Positions 26,666 to 37,300 of a stretch of 64,000 nt of DNA are shown here, in pieces. A program made the translations under genes and the position numbers. Where the stretch lies: the NCBI GenBank assembly GCA_963970005.1, contig CAXAMN010021995.1:870366-934365 (forward strand), read 5' to 3'. The notes beneath the pieces were generated by a model, which was not told the origin of the DNA, did no database searches, and saw only the letters and a program-made list of their open reading frames with translations. Each line of letters opens with the position of its first letter. The stretch's first letter is position 1. Source of the DNA: Durusdinium trenchii (taxonomy: Eukaryota > Sar > Dinophyceae > Suessiales > Symbiodiniaceae).

Positions 26666-26700
26666 GTTGGTAAATTTCAGTCGATTTCCCCCAACCCTGG

Positions 26701-26744
26701 CAGAGGGTCGAACTGGGAGGTCTCTCTATTTGAGCTACACACCC
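26701..26744 (-). repeat. tRNA-like remnant with A and B boxes
   Basis: On the minus strand, GGGTGTGTAGCTCAAATAG contains an A-box-like TAGCTCAAATAG (26,726-26,737). It is followed after a few bases by a B-box-like AGTTCGACCC (26,705-26,714). The spacing is too short for a full tRNA, since the anticodon arm is absent. It is best read as a decayed tRNA or the head of a tRNA-derived SINE, next to the duplicated segment. No coding role. Confidence 0.4.
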
Positions 26745-27028
26745 ACATGGAGGTCATCAACTGTTTTTCCCCGTCAAAAAATCAATTTTTTGTTGTCCTC
26801 CGTAGCCTACATGCACTTCATCGGGGTCATCCAAAAACTCGAGATCTTGGTCGACTGCTCGCGAAGTCCTGAACAATGTGTTCAGTCTTGCCACGAGAAC
26901 CCATGTCTAATTTATGCCAATGAACCACAACTCTCACATAAGGCCAGGTTCCTCTTGGAGCGAGCCAGTCATTCAGAATCATTCAGATGTCAAAATCCCC
27001 TTCGCTCTTAAGTCCCTTCGCTCTTAAG

Positions 27029-27112
27029 TTGGAGGCCATCGCTAGTAGGGTGGAGGCATCGCCCTTAGGGTGGAGGCCATCGCTATTGGGTTGGAGGCTC
27101 GCTAGTAGGTTG
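27029..27112. repeat. Minisatellite array, unit ggaggccatcgct
   Basis: Four imperfect units of about 20-22 bp read ttggaggccatcgctagtag, tggaggcatcgcccttaggg, tggaggccatcgctattggg and ttggaggctcgctagtaggt. They directly follow two perfect copies of cccttcgctcttaagt (26,998-27,029). Translated, the unit gives an LEAIA-type peptide. Single units recur at 7.4 and 17.3 kb, so the unit is dispersed. Confidence 0.8.
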
Positions 27113-27904
27113 CAAAGCCATCACTCCGTCCTATCCGCGAACCGGCGCCCTACCCCGCGCCGGCGCCCTTCCTCCGAAAACGTCTCCCCTCCTCATCGGA
27201 GTCGGGCGGGGAACAGGCGCGCGCCTTACCTGACTTCGTGTCAAGAAGTTCCCAGCCTTGGTTTCCCAGGACACTGAGGTCGTGGCAAACGGTGGTCATC
27301 CTGAAGCGAAACAATCATTCACAATCCAAATATGCCTACATTGGGGTGGTTTTGGGGGTCAATGTAAACTAAAATTAGCTACAGGGAATGATGAAAGCTA
27401 CGCCGGATATGGGCCTTCTACTTTTTGTGCTTTCCCCCATTGGAGCTCCAGAAATTCACTGTACCGAGAGCCCAAGGGGCTCCCATCATCGCGCCGCTGC
27501 TTCTGGAAGCGCCCGGTGGACTTTGGCAGCGTGGCCTTCACCGTCTGCCTCGCCTGGAGAGGATGAGTGGAGCAGAAGGGATGCCATGAAGTCACAGAAG
27601 AAAAGACACCTTGCCTCCCTTTTAAGAAGACTACTAGTATATTCAATGTGTCTTGCCTGACAAAACCGACATGTTTTTTGTTCGTCTCTGCCAAAATATG
27701 TCTATAGTATGTCTCACAAAAGTCCAAGAATGGCGTCTCAGGCATTGCTCACGGCTTCTCAGGTGGAGTCCATCTGACGGCGCTTTTCGCTTGAGCGGAA
27801 GGGGGGTGAAGAAAAAGCATGGATTTCTCAGGTGGATCATGGATAGCCAGTCTCGATGCGATACAGGACATGCAATCCACATGCGATAGTCTTTGGAAAA
27901 GAGA

Positions 27905-29158
27905 TCGGACGCCCAAAACTTCGTGCCTCGCGTTGGATCAAGCCATCATGGTCGACTAAGGCGTAGACATGTGAGCCGATGTCCAACTTCACCTGTGGCT
28001 CGACCCGGGTCTGTTTAGTAGTGACTTAGTGTTCTTTGTGGAGGCGAGTCAATTGCAGAGCTGATCCCTCCTCAAAGTATGCGGCGTCTTTGTTACAGAC
28101 CCTCAATCATGGAATGAGGACTCCCTTCATCAGCACCATTCTCACAGGTGCTTTTTGACGTTTCAGCGCTAACAAAACGGCATGACAGTACCGTGGACAG
28201 CTTTCAACGTGTCACGATGGTTTTTTTTAGCGCACCACGCCTCATAGGGAGCCCCAGGAAACTCAGGCGGCCAGCCCTTCTCCTCGGTGGAGAAAGGCAG
28301 CATCTTCGTGTAGCATAAATGTAGGCAGATTGGAACAACATCCAGTACCAACCTTGTCAAAGGTGATCTGTAAAACCAAAAACCTCCACTTGGACGTGCT
28401 CAAAGAAAATAGGAAGGGCATGAAAAAAACCGTAACAGAATCCAGCGGACGGTCACCTGATGTCACCTACCTCTTCGAGTCCCGTGAAACATGTCCAAGC
28501 ACGTTTGGCACCCTTTGGAAGGTGCTGGTAGACTCATTGACATCTTTGACCCCTATTCGTTCCCTCGTTTCTCGATTTGCCCCAATTCGTTCCATCAAGG
28601 TCCAGTTCAGAAGGGGTGCTGCAAGGAAATCAGGTGATTCACATCATGAGAAATACTCATAAAGCAATGAACACGTTTCAACCCATTCTTTACTTTTTGC
28701 TCAGAAGGCTTCACAGATCTTCAGCCTGCGTTTTGAGCTCTGGAATCACTTCCTATGAGTCATCAAATCCTCCAGTGAAAGCACCATTGCATGGCCACCG
28801 ATTTCATCCTCCAACTCGACGCTGACTGGCCACTGGCAGGCATTTTCTAGACCACTAGTTAAGTGTCCCTAAAAATCTAGGAAACAAATGAATAGTGCGA
28901 GCGCTATCCTGCGTCAATACTAGTAGCTTAAGTAAGCTACTAGCTGCCTCTTCTACTAGCTACCTACCTAGCTACTAACTACTACTAGCTACAGTACTCC
29001 CTCTACAGCCTACCCACCCCCCAAAAAAAGATGAAGGTTTGGCCAAGTGGCTCTGTACCAAAGGCCCACCACCACGCCTTCTTCCCAGGTTGTTTGGTTC
29101 CCTGGCGCTTCCACTCGACAAAGCACGCGATCGCCTTCTAAGAACCGTAGGCTCACGC
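27905..29158 (-). CDS. Protein with basic/aromatic GD-V domain, multi-exon
   Basis: The first exon starts at 29,158 (acceptor gtcag|G) and runs to about 29,040, with SLRFLEGDRVLCRVEAPG, then W-x-x-G-VVVGLWYRATWP. This resembles a small SH3-like barrel module that I recall as frequent in dinoflagellate proteomes (pattern RF-x-x-GD-x-V, W-x-x-G-x-V-x-x-x-Y-R, W-P). Likely later exons on the same strand are 28,821 to about 28,735 (VELEDEIGGHAMVLSLEDLM, ending in a stop), about 28,320-28,185 (MLPFSTEEKGWPPEFPGAPY) and about 28,012-27,905 (KLDIGSHVYALVDHDGLIQR). Because one segment ends in a stop, more than one gene may be present. The same module occurs at 34.9 kb. Function unknown. Confidence 0.5.
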
Positions 29159-29754
29159 CTGACATCACTGCTCCTGGCGCTCGTTCCGCAGGTCGCTCAA
29201 TGGCGGGAAACGTCAAGCTGCTGCAGTCAAGCTTTTAGAGACTGAAACAGAGGTAGCGATATGGTTTCTCTGGGCATGTTACTCAATTAGTATGCTTTTG
29301 GGGCTTAATGTATCAGATCGAGAACGCTTTCGATTCTTATTCCCCATCTAGACTCTAGATTCGTACACAGCGCCATATGTCTTTTTTGGAACCCCCGGTC
29401 GGAAATGCTCATTCCGAAACAGCAAAAACCGGGAGGCCTGCAGCTTGGCCGGTTTTCGTGGTCTTCAAGCAACAAGCGCCAGATCCCTCCGCCTCGGAAA
29501 CAATAAGCTCATGAGCCCCCTGAAACAATCCACAAATCCACCTGGTCACTCATACACACAGTATCTGTTCAATATCGATCTGTTTATCCACCCCTCTTTG
29601 GGTCTTTTTCTGCAACAAGGGGCCACGAAGCAAACACACAACTCATCCGCACCTTGCAACACGTTTGACAAGGCTCAGACTCGCTGTAGCCTCTTTTGAA
29701 ACATTGCTTTCCCAGGTGTCTTGTTAGTTGTCAGTTTCACGTGCAAAAAAGAGC

Positions 29755-29890
29755 AGCTCTCAGGTCCAGCGGCGAGGTCTGGGCAAAGCTCGAAAATGCT
29801 GGGCACCAGCGCCAGGAGCACAGCGGGGTTGGGCGGGCTCACCCCGTGTTGCAGGGAGACATTCTCGTAGTCCGAGGCCCAGTTCTGGGC
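29755..29890 (-). CDS. Exon of unknown gene, high GC
   Basis: The minus-strand frame SDYENVSLQHGVSPPNPAVL, followed by LALVPSIFELCPDLAAGPE, has nearly all third positions G or C, unlike its surroundings. It is clearly coding, but its borders are approximate and no family is recognised. It lies upstream of the 29.1-kb gene on the same strand. Confidence 0.45.
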
Positions 29891-31911
29891 GGAACAACAT
29901 GGCCCAAAAATGTGGAGGTCTGGCAGGTACATAGAAGTGATGGGGTGAAATCCAGCGAGCACATCAAAAAAGTATACTCTCCCGCAAGACTCAAATCTCG
30001 TTCGTGGTGATTGATGTAAGGCTCTGCCAAAAATGGTGGCATTGGTTCGCTAGGAGTTCTGAGGGGCTGGTAGATCCTGGCCTGGTCGTTCAAAGGTAGA
30101 TCCTATCCTGTGACTCTGTGCATCTGCTCACAACTGGGTCACACCACCCACCCAAAGTACACAGAAAAGCTATGATGTCGCTCATGTCGTAGCTTCTTTG
30201 CTGAAATATGCCGTAGTTTCCCACCAAAAAAACGGAAGGATGATGAAAAATGAACTGGATTTCAATTTCTGTTTCCTTGGAAGTTCTGTAGTGCCGTCAA
30301 CGACATGCCCAAGGAAATTCAGCCACAAAGCTTGCTGAAGAGCCACCCGTGTCACCCCAAAACTTGCGCCTGGCGCACTGGCGCCAAAGCAAATTACAAA
30401 ACAATGCAATGTGATATCATCCAAGGTGCAAAAGGTGTCATCTTAAATCCATCCCGCTGGCACACGCTCTGCGGGTCCTTCTCTATGACCATCCGGCAGA
30501 TTTTGGTCATCTCTAAAAAACTTGAGTATGGATTGAGAATCATCCTTAGCCGCAGCCGCAGAACCCAGCTTCGGCCGAAGAAGATCGGAGGTTTACGCAG
30601 GCCTCACCTGGATCCCAATGTCCGTTGGTGGGATTCTGTGGGCCCTTTGAGGAGGAAAGGCGGCTGCTTTTTGTTGATTAAAAAAGACACAGACAGGAAG
30701 TGTTCACAAATATCAACCAACAAGCAGTGCTTATAGTATCAAAGGTGGAGCTAGGGTACCTCATGTATTGACGCTAAATATCAAATAAACGTATACGTAA
30801 TATACATTGACAATATTATATACAATATATTAATATATATACACAATATATATATATATATGCTGGCTTCGAGAAGCCACAGTAAGTAAAGGCACACTTG
30901 CACCAAGGTCTGCAGTTTGGACCATTACTATTCATACGACCAGTAACAAAAACAAATTTATTTTCTTGAAGTGGGGAACCACCTAACTAACTTGTCTCCC
31001 ACCTTCTTCGAACTAAGCTGGGGGACGTAACTTGTCCAGCCACGTGTTCATGTCTTCTCAGCTAACTTGTCCCCCAATCGATTGTCCCTCACCCCCGAAG
31101 AAATACATCCACCTGGATGGATGATGGATGAGTTGTGTTCTTAGGACTCCATCAAGTGGATGAACTCGGGGAACTTGGTTCAACATGTCACGAGGACCTC
31201 ACGAGGACCCAAGAAGTGAAGGAACAGGGCGATCCGGGATGCCTTCCATGCCCCATGCCCCATGCCCTCATAACACCCACTCCTTCACTGAGTCGTCCCT
31301 TGGAATCCTGATTTCTGTGGTTTGGTTTAAAAAAATCAAACCAAAAACGCGGATTCTCCGGTTCTTTGGGTGACGAAGCTCCAAGGATTTGTCTGGGGGC
31401 AAGTGAGGTAAGCAACTACTGACAGGATCATTGGAACCTCTTGGAACGAATGCGAAGAACAATTCTAGGCGACGGCCAAAAGTGCAATGCGATGACGGGA
31501 TGGGGCAAATCCTTTCTTCAGCTGCAGGACTTTCAATGCCACACCGGACGGTCCAAGGAGCAAAAGTAGCACAGATGCGCTGTTCCTCTTGCTGCAAACG
31601 TCCGCGCCCGCGGCGATGAACCTGGGCGTTGTTTCATGCAGTTTCCCCATTCACTGTAGCCAGGAGGGCTCCAAAAACCTTGAGTCTAGTACTTCAATGA
31701 GTACTTAGAGCCCCAAGTTCAGGTGGATGGGAAAGTGATTATCATTGATCATCTGCTTTTGACCATCACGATGAACTCCATAGGCCACACATGTCACCGA
31801 AGATCAAGCTACGGCGAGACCGTGTGGCTGCTTTGGAGAAATGTACAGGTGTAGTCATATTGTATTATATATACAGATGTGGTAAATAAAGAGCCTCAAC
31901 AACACAACACT

Positions 31912-32340
31912 ACTGGAAGGAGAAGGAAGGAGAAGGAAGGAGAAGGAAGGAGAAGGAAGGAGAAGGAAGGAAGAGGAAGGAAGAGGAAGGAAGAGGAAGG
32001 AAGAGGAAGGAAGAGGAAGGAAGGGGAAGGAAGAGGAAGGAAGAGGAAGAGGAAGGAAGAGGAAGGAAGAGGAAGGAAGAGGAAGGAAGAGGAAGGAAGA
32101 GGAAGNNNNNNNNNNGAGGAAGGAAGAGGAAGGAAGAGGAAGGAAGAGGAAGGAAGAGGAAGAAAGGAAGGAAGGAAGGATGGAGGGAGGGAGGGAGGGA
32201 AGGAAGGAAGGGGAAGAAGGAGAAGGAAGGAGAAGGAAGGAGAAGGAAGGAGAAGGAAGGAGAAGGAAGGAAGGGAAGGAAGGGAGGGAAGGAAAGGAAA
32301 GGAAAGGAAAGGGAAGGGAAGGGAAGGAAGGGAAGACATA
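31912..32340. repeat. GGAAGA/GGAAGG purine tract
   Basis: About 430 bases of almost pure purine on the plus strand. It is built of ggaaggaga, ggaagga and ggaaggaaga units, grading into gaagggaa at the right end. Any long translation (Gly-Arg-Lys-Glu) is meaningless. The tract contains the assembly gap, so its true length is unknown. Such tracts can form triplex DNA. Confidence 0.95.
32106..32115. other. Assembly gap (10 N)
   Basis: Ten undetermined bases lie inside the purine tract. The fixed round number suggests a placeholder, not a measured length. Confidence 0.98.
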
Positions 32341-32489
32341 GGGGTACTGGGTAGTCCGAGGGAATAGTTTTCATCTGCAGCCTGGTGTTTGCTTATCTGT
32401 ATGTCCATGTGTGTGTGGCATGAAAAAGCACAAAGAAAAAAGAGATCCAACAACTATATATATATGCAGTATTTTACAGTATTGTTAGA

Positions 32490-32625
32490 AACAATAAGCT
32501 ACTAGGAACAAGTGCATCACCACTAGTAACAAGTGCCTTACTAGTAGTAACAAGAAGCTATTAGAATTAAATTAAAATAGAATTAAACAATACTAGGTAT
32601 TGTTATACTAGTATCATAATGAAGT
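32490..32625. repeat. TACTAGTA-type minisatellite
   Basis: Degenerate units of the form actagtaacaagtgc are repeated (ctactaggaacaagtgc, cactagtaacaagtgcc, ctagtagtaacaagaagc). Related strings occur at 2.66-2.71, 6.51-6.59, 28.91-29.00 and 54.48-54.58 kb, so this is a dispersed family. Confidence 0.75.
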
Positions 32626-33119
32626 GTTTTCGCTGCAGCTTTTGGGCTTAATCTTTTACATATCCTTCAACCCCCCTATCGCCCGTGCATCCCATCTCCT
32701 CAAGGCACTGTGCTACTACAGTGCTCTGCAAAGGCTTTTTCGCCTTGGACGACGGAAGTGGCAGCGGCTGCGCTCTCTCTCTCTCTCTCTCTATCGTTTG
32801 GACTGGTCGGTCGGTATCTCCCACATCTTCATTCAGTTCTTCCGATGCCGTGAATCCCCCATGGTCTAATAGAATTCCCTCTGGTCTTGGACCCGAGGGT
32901 TTGCCGACAGCACCATCTAACGCAGGCTACGTCGGTTGAACAACGCCGCTCTTCCAAGGTCTCCGCTAACTAAAGCCCCCACCACATCAGAATCTTCCTC
33001 TCTTGAGGGGTGCGGCTGACTGGCCCCAGAGGATGCTTAGACTGGCGACTTCGTATGGCCTTTGAGTGGGTTGTCTTGTTCTTGAGTTGACAGATTCTGC
33101 AGGCTTAACTATGGCTTTT

Positions 33120-33380
33120 ATATGCGTTTGGAGGCCGATTGCTTTTCAACGTAAAACCACATCCAGTCTCTCCACAGATCGCCGTCTTTGGTTTTAGGCG
33201 TGGCTCGGACCGGGAAAAGGACGAACAAGATGTCCGACACGTGTTTACACGGTATTGACTTTTCTATCAGTCTCAGTGCATTTGGATACCAGGACCCAGC
33301 AGATTGCATGAGTGCGGACTGCAAATGGGGCTCGTCCGGTATCCTCAAGACGATCTTGGTTTTGAAGTAACGGAACGTCA
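33120..33380 (-). CDS. Possible exon, unknown
   Basis: The minus-strand frame IVLRIPDEPHLQSALMQSAG, followed by SWYPNALRLIEKSIP, ends in a stop. It is protein-like, but the acceptor is not fixed. No motif. Confidence 0.25.
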
Positions 33381-33849
33381 GATTTGACAGGTTCAGTTTT
33401 GTGTGCCTGTGGGTGGGTGTTCGAAGAGGAAGACTCACGAAGATTCCCGAGAAGAGTAAGCCAGTTCCATTTACAACCTAAGTTCTTGGTGAACTAAACA
33501 TGCTTCAAAACAAAGATGCAGCGGCTATGCCGCACGCCACTGGCAGAAACCAAGCCGGGATTCGGACCGTCATCCGAGTCTGCAGTGCCACCATGGTGCG
33601 TCATTGAGTCGGAGTGTGACCATTCAACCTCCCAACAGGACCTGGATGGGACCTTGCCTCTTGAAACCGGACCCCAGCTATCAGATCCCAGCCTTCGTTG
33701 TTCTGTGCAGAGCGGCATCGTAGGCACAATTCTCCACGTACTTCAAAAGCATCTGCGAAGTCCAAGCTTTCGCGACTTCCTCCTGGAGCTTTGCAGAATG
33801 ACCAGCCAAAAGGTGGTGGTCACCCCGGTCACCCATATGAACTGATGAC

Positions 33850-34900
33850 TATAGTTGAGAGAAGAGCTGTTCGAAACCTTTAAGAAACAACAAATACTAC
33901 AAATAATCTTGAATCTCAGCTATTACATCTATACTTACAATGTCTATACTTCATTCTACACCGCCTAGCTAAAGCACAGAACCACCAACAACTTGTCATC
34001 GGACGACCAGACTCTCCTTCCCCAAACGCTTCTCCAAGTCACCCAGGACCTGTCACTCGGAGCACGTTTCTCCCACCGGTGCAACCGGTGCAACCAGTGA
34101 TGTCCTTTTGGGAATATTGGGTGAGTTCGGTATCATAATACCTATTGGATCCTATTGGTTGTATACTGGAAAACTGCTAATCTGCAAGGAGGGGCCCGAT
34201 GTGATGGGGTCACGTCAGGGTCACATCAAGCCGGCTTCGAACTTGGAAAGGGCAATATAGGCGCGTCGCTGACGGCGTTACTCCCTCGCAGTAAACATGT
34301 GGATGCGTGATGATTCTCAATGAGAAGAACTGGTGGCTGTTTCATACTCTTAAAGAAACCTCATCTATACACAGGCTGGAATTCAGGCGGTATGTGCCAA
34401 AAGGACCTCCAAAGCCCTGAAAGAGCAGCGGCAGCCCTCCGTAAAGCAGGGAACCGTGTGACCACTCCAGATTCTGTCGCATGCCGGAGAATCTTGTGGG
34501 CGTCACGTGTCCGAACTCTGTGTGTTGGCATCCAAAGTTCGACGGGTCAACCGCGAACGTCGCTCCACCGCGAAGTCGAAGTGATTTTTGTTCCCGCGAA
34601 CGGCGCCCATGGCGAAGGCGAAGGCGAATGTATATGTATGTCCCTCCCAATTTAAGCGCCATGTGAGATTTCAAGGGTCAGGAAGTCACCAAATGTTCCA
34701 TAGGCCTACAAAATAACACTCCATCTTGACGAAATCTCAGCAGCTTCGTAGGCTTGAATTAAGACATTTGTTATGCCTCCTAACTAGGGGCCAATCGAAG
34801 GATGTATCGAAGGCCGTAAGGGGCTGCAACACTTGTGCAGCCATGAAGAATCACCCCTCAGAAAGTGTAGCCACGTGTAGCCACCTCAGCACTCCCACCA
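33850..34900. other. No gene seen
   Basis: No exon is supported on either strand and no strong repeat is present. Confidence 0.35.
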
Positions 34901-34902
34901 CC

Positions 34903-35124
34903 TCAGGCCTTGTACCCCGCCGTCTTGGGTTTTCGGACAAATCGATCATCATCCATTGGACCCCAGACGTTGGTCTTCTGCTTGTCCGCCAGCTCAATGC
35001 GATATGGGTTGCCTTCATCCCACAAGCGCAAGATCTTGCCTCGCTGCCATTGGCCCTTCCCCACAATGGCCTCCACTTCATCACCCACCTTGAAACGGAG
35101 CTCACCCTCCACCTTGCAGGCCTG
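34903..35124 (-). CDS. Terminal exon with GD-V/W-P module
   Basis: The frame runs ELRFKVGDEVEAIVGKGQW, then RGKILRLWDEGNPYRIEL, then NVWGPMDDDRFVRKP, to a stop at 34,903-34,905. This is a complete small module: a basic start (RFKVGD), W-x-x-G-x-I, WDEGNPYRI, and a closing W-x-P-x-D-D-D-x-FVR. I recall the pattern as a recurrent dinoflagellate SH3-like unit of unknown function. The acceptor is probably cctgcaag|G or gttcag|G, so the start is approximate. The exon ends about 180 bases outside the left end of the large element, so it belongs to a flanking gene. The module at 29.1 kb shares the RF-x-x-GD-x-V core. Confidence 0.6.
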   Translation of the reverse strand, partial: QACKVEGELRFKVGDEVEAIVGKGQWQRGKILRLWDEGNPYRIELADKQKTNVWGPMDDDRFVRKPKTAGYKA

Positions 35125-35309
35125 AACACCGACCGGGCTTTGAGTTCCGATCCACCGACCTGATGCAAATACGACGTCGAATCCACGTGGATCGTTGGAT
35201 GAAGTTCTAAACCGGGTGGGTGTAGATTGAGTTTGTCGAATCCATGAAGAAAACAAAATATACCATGTATATATATATATATAGCTATATACAATGTATA
35301 CGTGTATAT

Positions 35310-35348
35310 ATATACCTTCAACCTCACTTACCTACCTTTTCCTAGGTA
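35310..35348 (+). repeat. Left inverted repeat
   Basis: Read inward, the left end is atatacct, eleven variable bases, then TACCTACCTTTTCCTAGGTA (35,329-35,348). The inner 20 bases match the reverse complement of 49,542-49,561 at 17 positions. The three differences are C/T changes. The inner part is itself palindromic (TACCTA and TAGGTA). Confidence 0.6.
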
Positions 35349-35376
35349 ACCAGCTTTTGACTTCCAAGTTGCTGAA

Positions 35377-35406
35377 ATACCAGGTATGCTTGAAAAAACC
35401 AGGTAA
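35377..35406. repeat. Left subterminal ACCAGGTA motifs
   Basis: Two copies, taccaggtat and accaggtaat, lie 30-60 bases inside the left inverted repeat. The motif TACC-A/T-GGTA is close to a palindrome and may be a transposase-binding site. Confidence 0.5.
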
Positions 35407-35479
35407 TTTGGCTCTTGCCATCAAACTATCACACACCCATTCCCTGAAAAAACGGACTGCATGCCTTTTCCAGCTGAGC

Positions 35480-37300
35480 TCACCCACGGATCATCCTTGC
35501 ATCAACCCACTTGACATACGACTGGATAAGATATCGCTGCAATGTCCGGAGCATGGTAGATTTAATGCTCACCCTCCTGCTGAGCCTAGAAGCTCTTCCC
35601 ACTATATCTTCGTCCTGCTGACAGGCCGTCAGCAGCGGACTGAAAGCAAAACCAACACGCCTTGCATCAGAGTCAAGCTGGATGACCTGGTGGTGCATGG
35701 CATGGAGTTTTGTGTATAGTGGAAACAAGAACGGTTTCCCTGCATGGTAGTGGACTGTGGCCAGCTTGTAGTATATTTGCAAAAAGGTTGCTCCAAGCTT
35801 TGAAACACGCACCGCCACGACTTTGGGCAACATTGCTGGAGACTCGTAGAGAGTAGAGAACATCACATTGGCACACACCGCCGCTCTAGAAGCCTTTGCC
35901 AAAAGTCCCTCAGAATCTGGAGGCAAGCAAGAGATCAAATGGGGAAGCCACAGCAACAAGCTGGTTGTCACTGCCCCCTTGGACCAACAGCCGACTGCTC
36001 CGGTGTAGTCGTTGTACGATACCAAGTAAGCAGAAATTTGTCTCACAATGGCCGGCCTGTGATTTGCTTTGCAAAATCTGAAGTAGTGTTCCGTGAGCCA
36101 TTCCCACTTCTCCGGAAGTGTAGCAACTGGGACTTGGGGCAAGCACACTTGAATGACTGAGCTCGCAAAGGCCTTGCCAACGCCCAAATGAAATCCATGC
36201 CACAAATCTGGCATGAAAAAGCTGCCAGGATTGGAGATGTCATGTGGCAAGAAGCGAATGTGCACTGGCCGTTTGTCCCACGGCTCAAGCACCCCAACTG
36301 TGGACAACCAACGAGGTCGAAAAGTTGTAATCTCTTCGCTTGGAAAATTTTCCCGACCTGCAAGACACAAGTGGCACACTCCTCGCGGCTTTTTTGCTTC
36401 AGCACCTCGTTTCACACTGGTATTGAATGCTCGGTTCAGTCTTCCAACTTTTTGAAGGTATGGCCAATCACCCTTGACCCCGATGCAACAAACACGGAAG
36501 ACATTTCCGTGCCTGTCGCGAATGCCATCTTCCAACAACCGCTTCAAATCAAGTGTGAGCTCTTCCATCGCCGTGTGGAAGACGTCTTGTTCATACAGAA
36601 CTTTCGGGATCACACTCGTGATGAAGCGGTTCGTGAAAGTGTGGCCTGCAAAGTTCACTTCCAAATGTGGAAGTTCATCCCCATTTGCCGCACGCTTGGT
36701 CCCACGTTTCTTGAGTCTGGCCTCATCAAATCCATAGCCCAGCACGGACTGAACAGCAGTGATCATAATACCGTTTTTCTTCAGCGTTCGTCCTTCATCT
36801 CCATGTGTGAAAATTGCGCATGTGCGCTCTAGTTCCTGCTCTGAAAAACCCATGGTGAAAAGGCTAAAGTCTGGCTGCAAAGCTTCGAACTGCTTCCAAA
36901 ACTTTCCCCAGACCTCAGGGGCCAAATGCTGTTTCTCAAAATCCAAACCCGCAAGCCGGTACCAAAGCCCGTGGTCCAGCAGGTATTTGAACCATGTGGT
37001 TGGAGGAATCCATGGGACCTCTGTCCCCTTTGCAATCATGCTACTAATCTCAACATCCAGCTTGGTCCCTTGCTCTGAAACCACCTTCTGCGTGCCACGC
37101 TCAGAATTTTTGAGGGATATGGAAGCCCATGAAAGAACACCAGATTTGCCAGTCGCTTGGATTCCAAATTCTTTGGCCACCGCCCTGGCAGTGTTGATCT
37201 GAGACGAGCAAGTGGCCTCGGAAGACTGGCGCCAGGCATAAACACTCAATTGCGCTGTTACCAAAAGAATCTTCCCTGTACCGTTTTTGCCTCGCCCCAT
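35480..37300 (-). CDS. Element gene, transposase-like last exon (606 codons)
   Basis: This is the longest open frame of real character in the window, ending in a stop at 35,480. The ATG at 37,300 may be internal, since the exon probably continues upstream of it through an acceptor. Features by residue from that ATG: FTHGDEGRTLKK with Asp168; VKGDWPYLQKVGRL with Asp278; then a CHLC pair (Cys309, Cys312); DLWHGFHLGVGK with Asp365, His368 and His371; and helical segments to the end. In CACTA and KDZ transposases the second catalytic Asp is followed by a proline-containing DLPA/DWP-type motif and a Cys pair, and a D-x-x-H-x-x-x-LGV motif comes later. I infer a DDE-type RNase-H-fold core. The third acidic residue is not assigned. 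No frameshift or internal stop is seen, so it could still be functional. Confidence 0.55.
   Translation of the reverse strand: MGRGKNGTGKILLVTAQLSVYAWRQSSEATCSSQINTARAVAKEFGIQATGKSGVLSWASISLKNSERGTQKVVSEQGTKLDVEISSMIAKGTEVPWIPPTTWFKYLLDHGLWYRLAGLDFEKQHLAPEVWGKFWKQFEALQPDFSLFTMGFSEQELERTCAIFTHGDEGRTLKKNGIMITAVQSVLGYGFDEARLKKRGTKRAANGDELPHLEVNFAGHTFTNRFITSVIPKVLYEQDVFHTAMEELTLDLKRLLEDGIRDRHGNVFRVCCIGVKGDWPYLQKVGRLNRAFNTSVKRGAEAKKPRGVCHLCLAGRENFPSEEITTFRPRWLSTVGVLEPWDKRPVHIRFLPHDISNPGSFFMPDLWHGFHLGVGKAFASSVIQVCLPQVPVATLPEKWEWLTEHYFRFCKANHRPAIVRQISAYLVSYNDYTGAVGCWSKGAVTTSLLLWLPHLISCLPPDSEGLLAKASRAAVCANVMFSTLYESPAMLPKVVAVRVSKLGATFLQIYYKLATVHYHAGKPFLFPLYTKLHAMHHQVIQLDSDARRVGFAFSPLLTACQQDEDIVGRASRLSRRVSIKSTMLRTLQRYLIQSYVKWVDARMIRG

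Larger units (their letters stand above)
24900..27890. other. Repeat-bearing spacer with one weak exon
   Basis: The only coding-like frame is minus 26,060-25,804 (FEGILHIAEGMVVYDVSFFI), ending in a stop; it is weak. The rest holds the duplicated segment, tRNA-like remnant and minisatellite array listed separately. Confidence 0.3.
30120..33110. other. No gene; low-complexity region
   Basis: No exon is supported. The stretch holds an AT microsatellite (about 30,790-30,865), the long purine tract with an N gap (31,912-32,340) and a TACTAGTA-type minisatellite (32,490-32,625). Confidence 0.5.

Noticed and set aside
31879-32367. A long Gly/Arg/Lys/Glu open frame and its complements
   Set aside because: It is a translation of the purine microsatellite and crosses the N gap.
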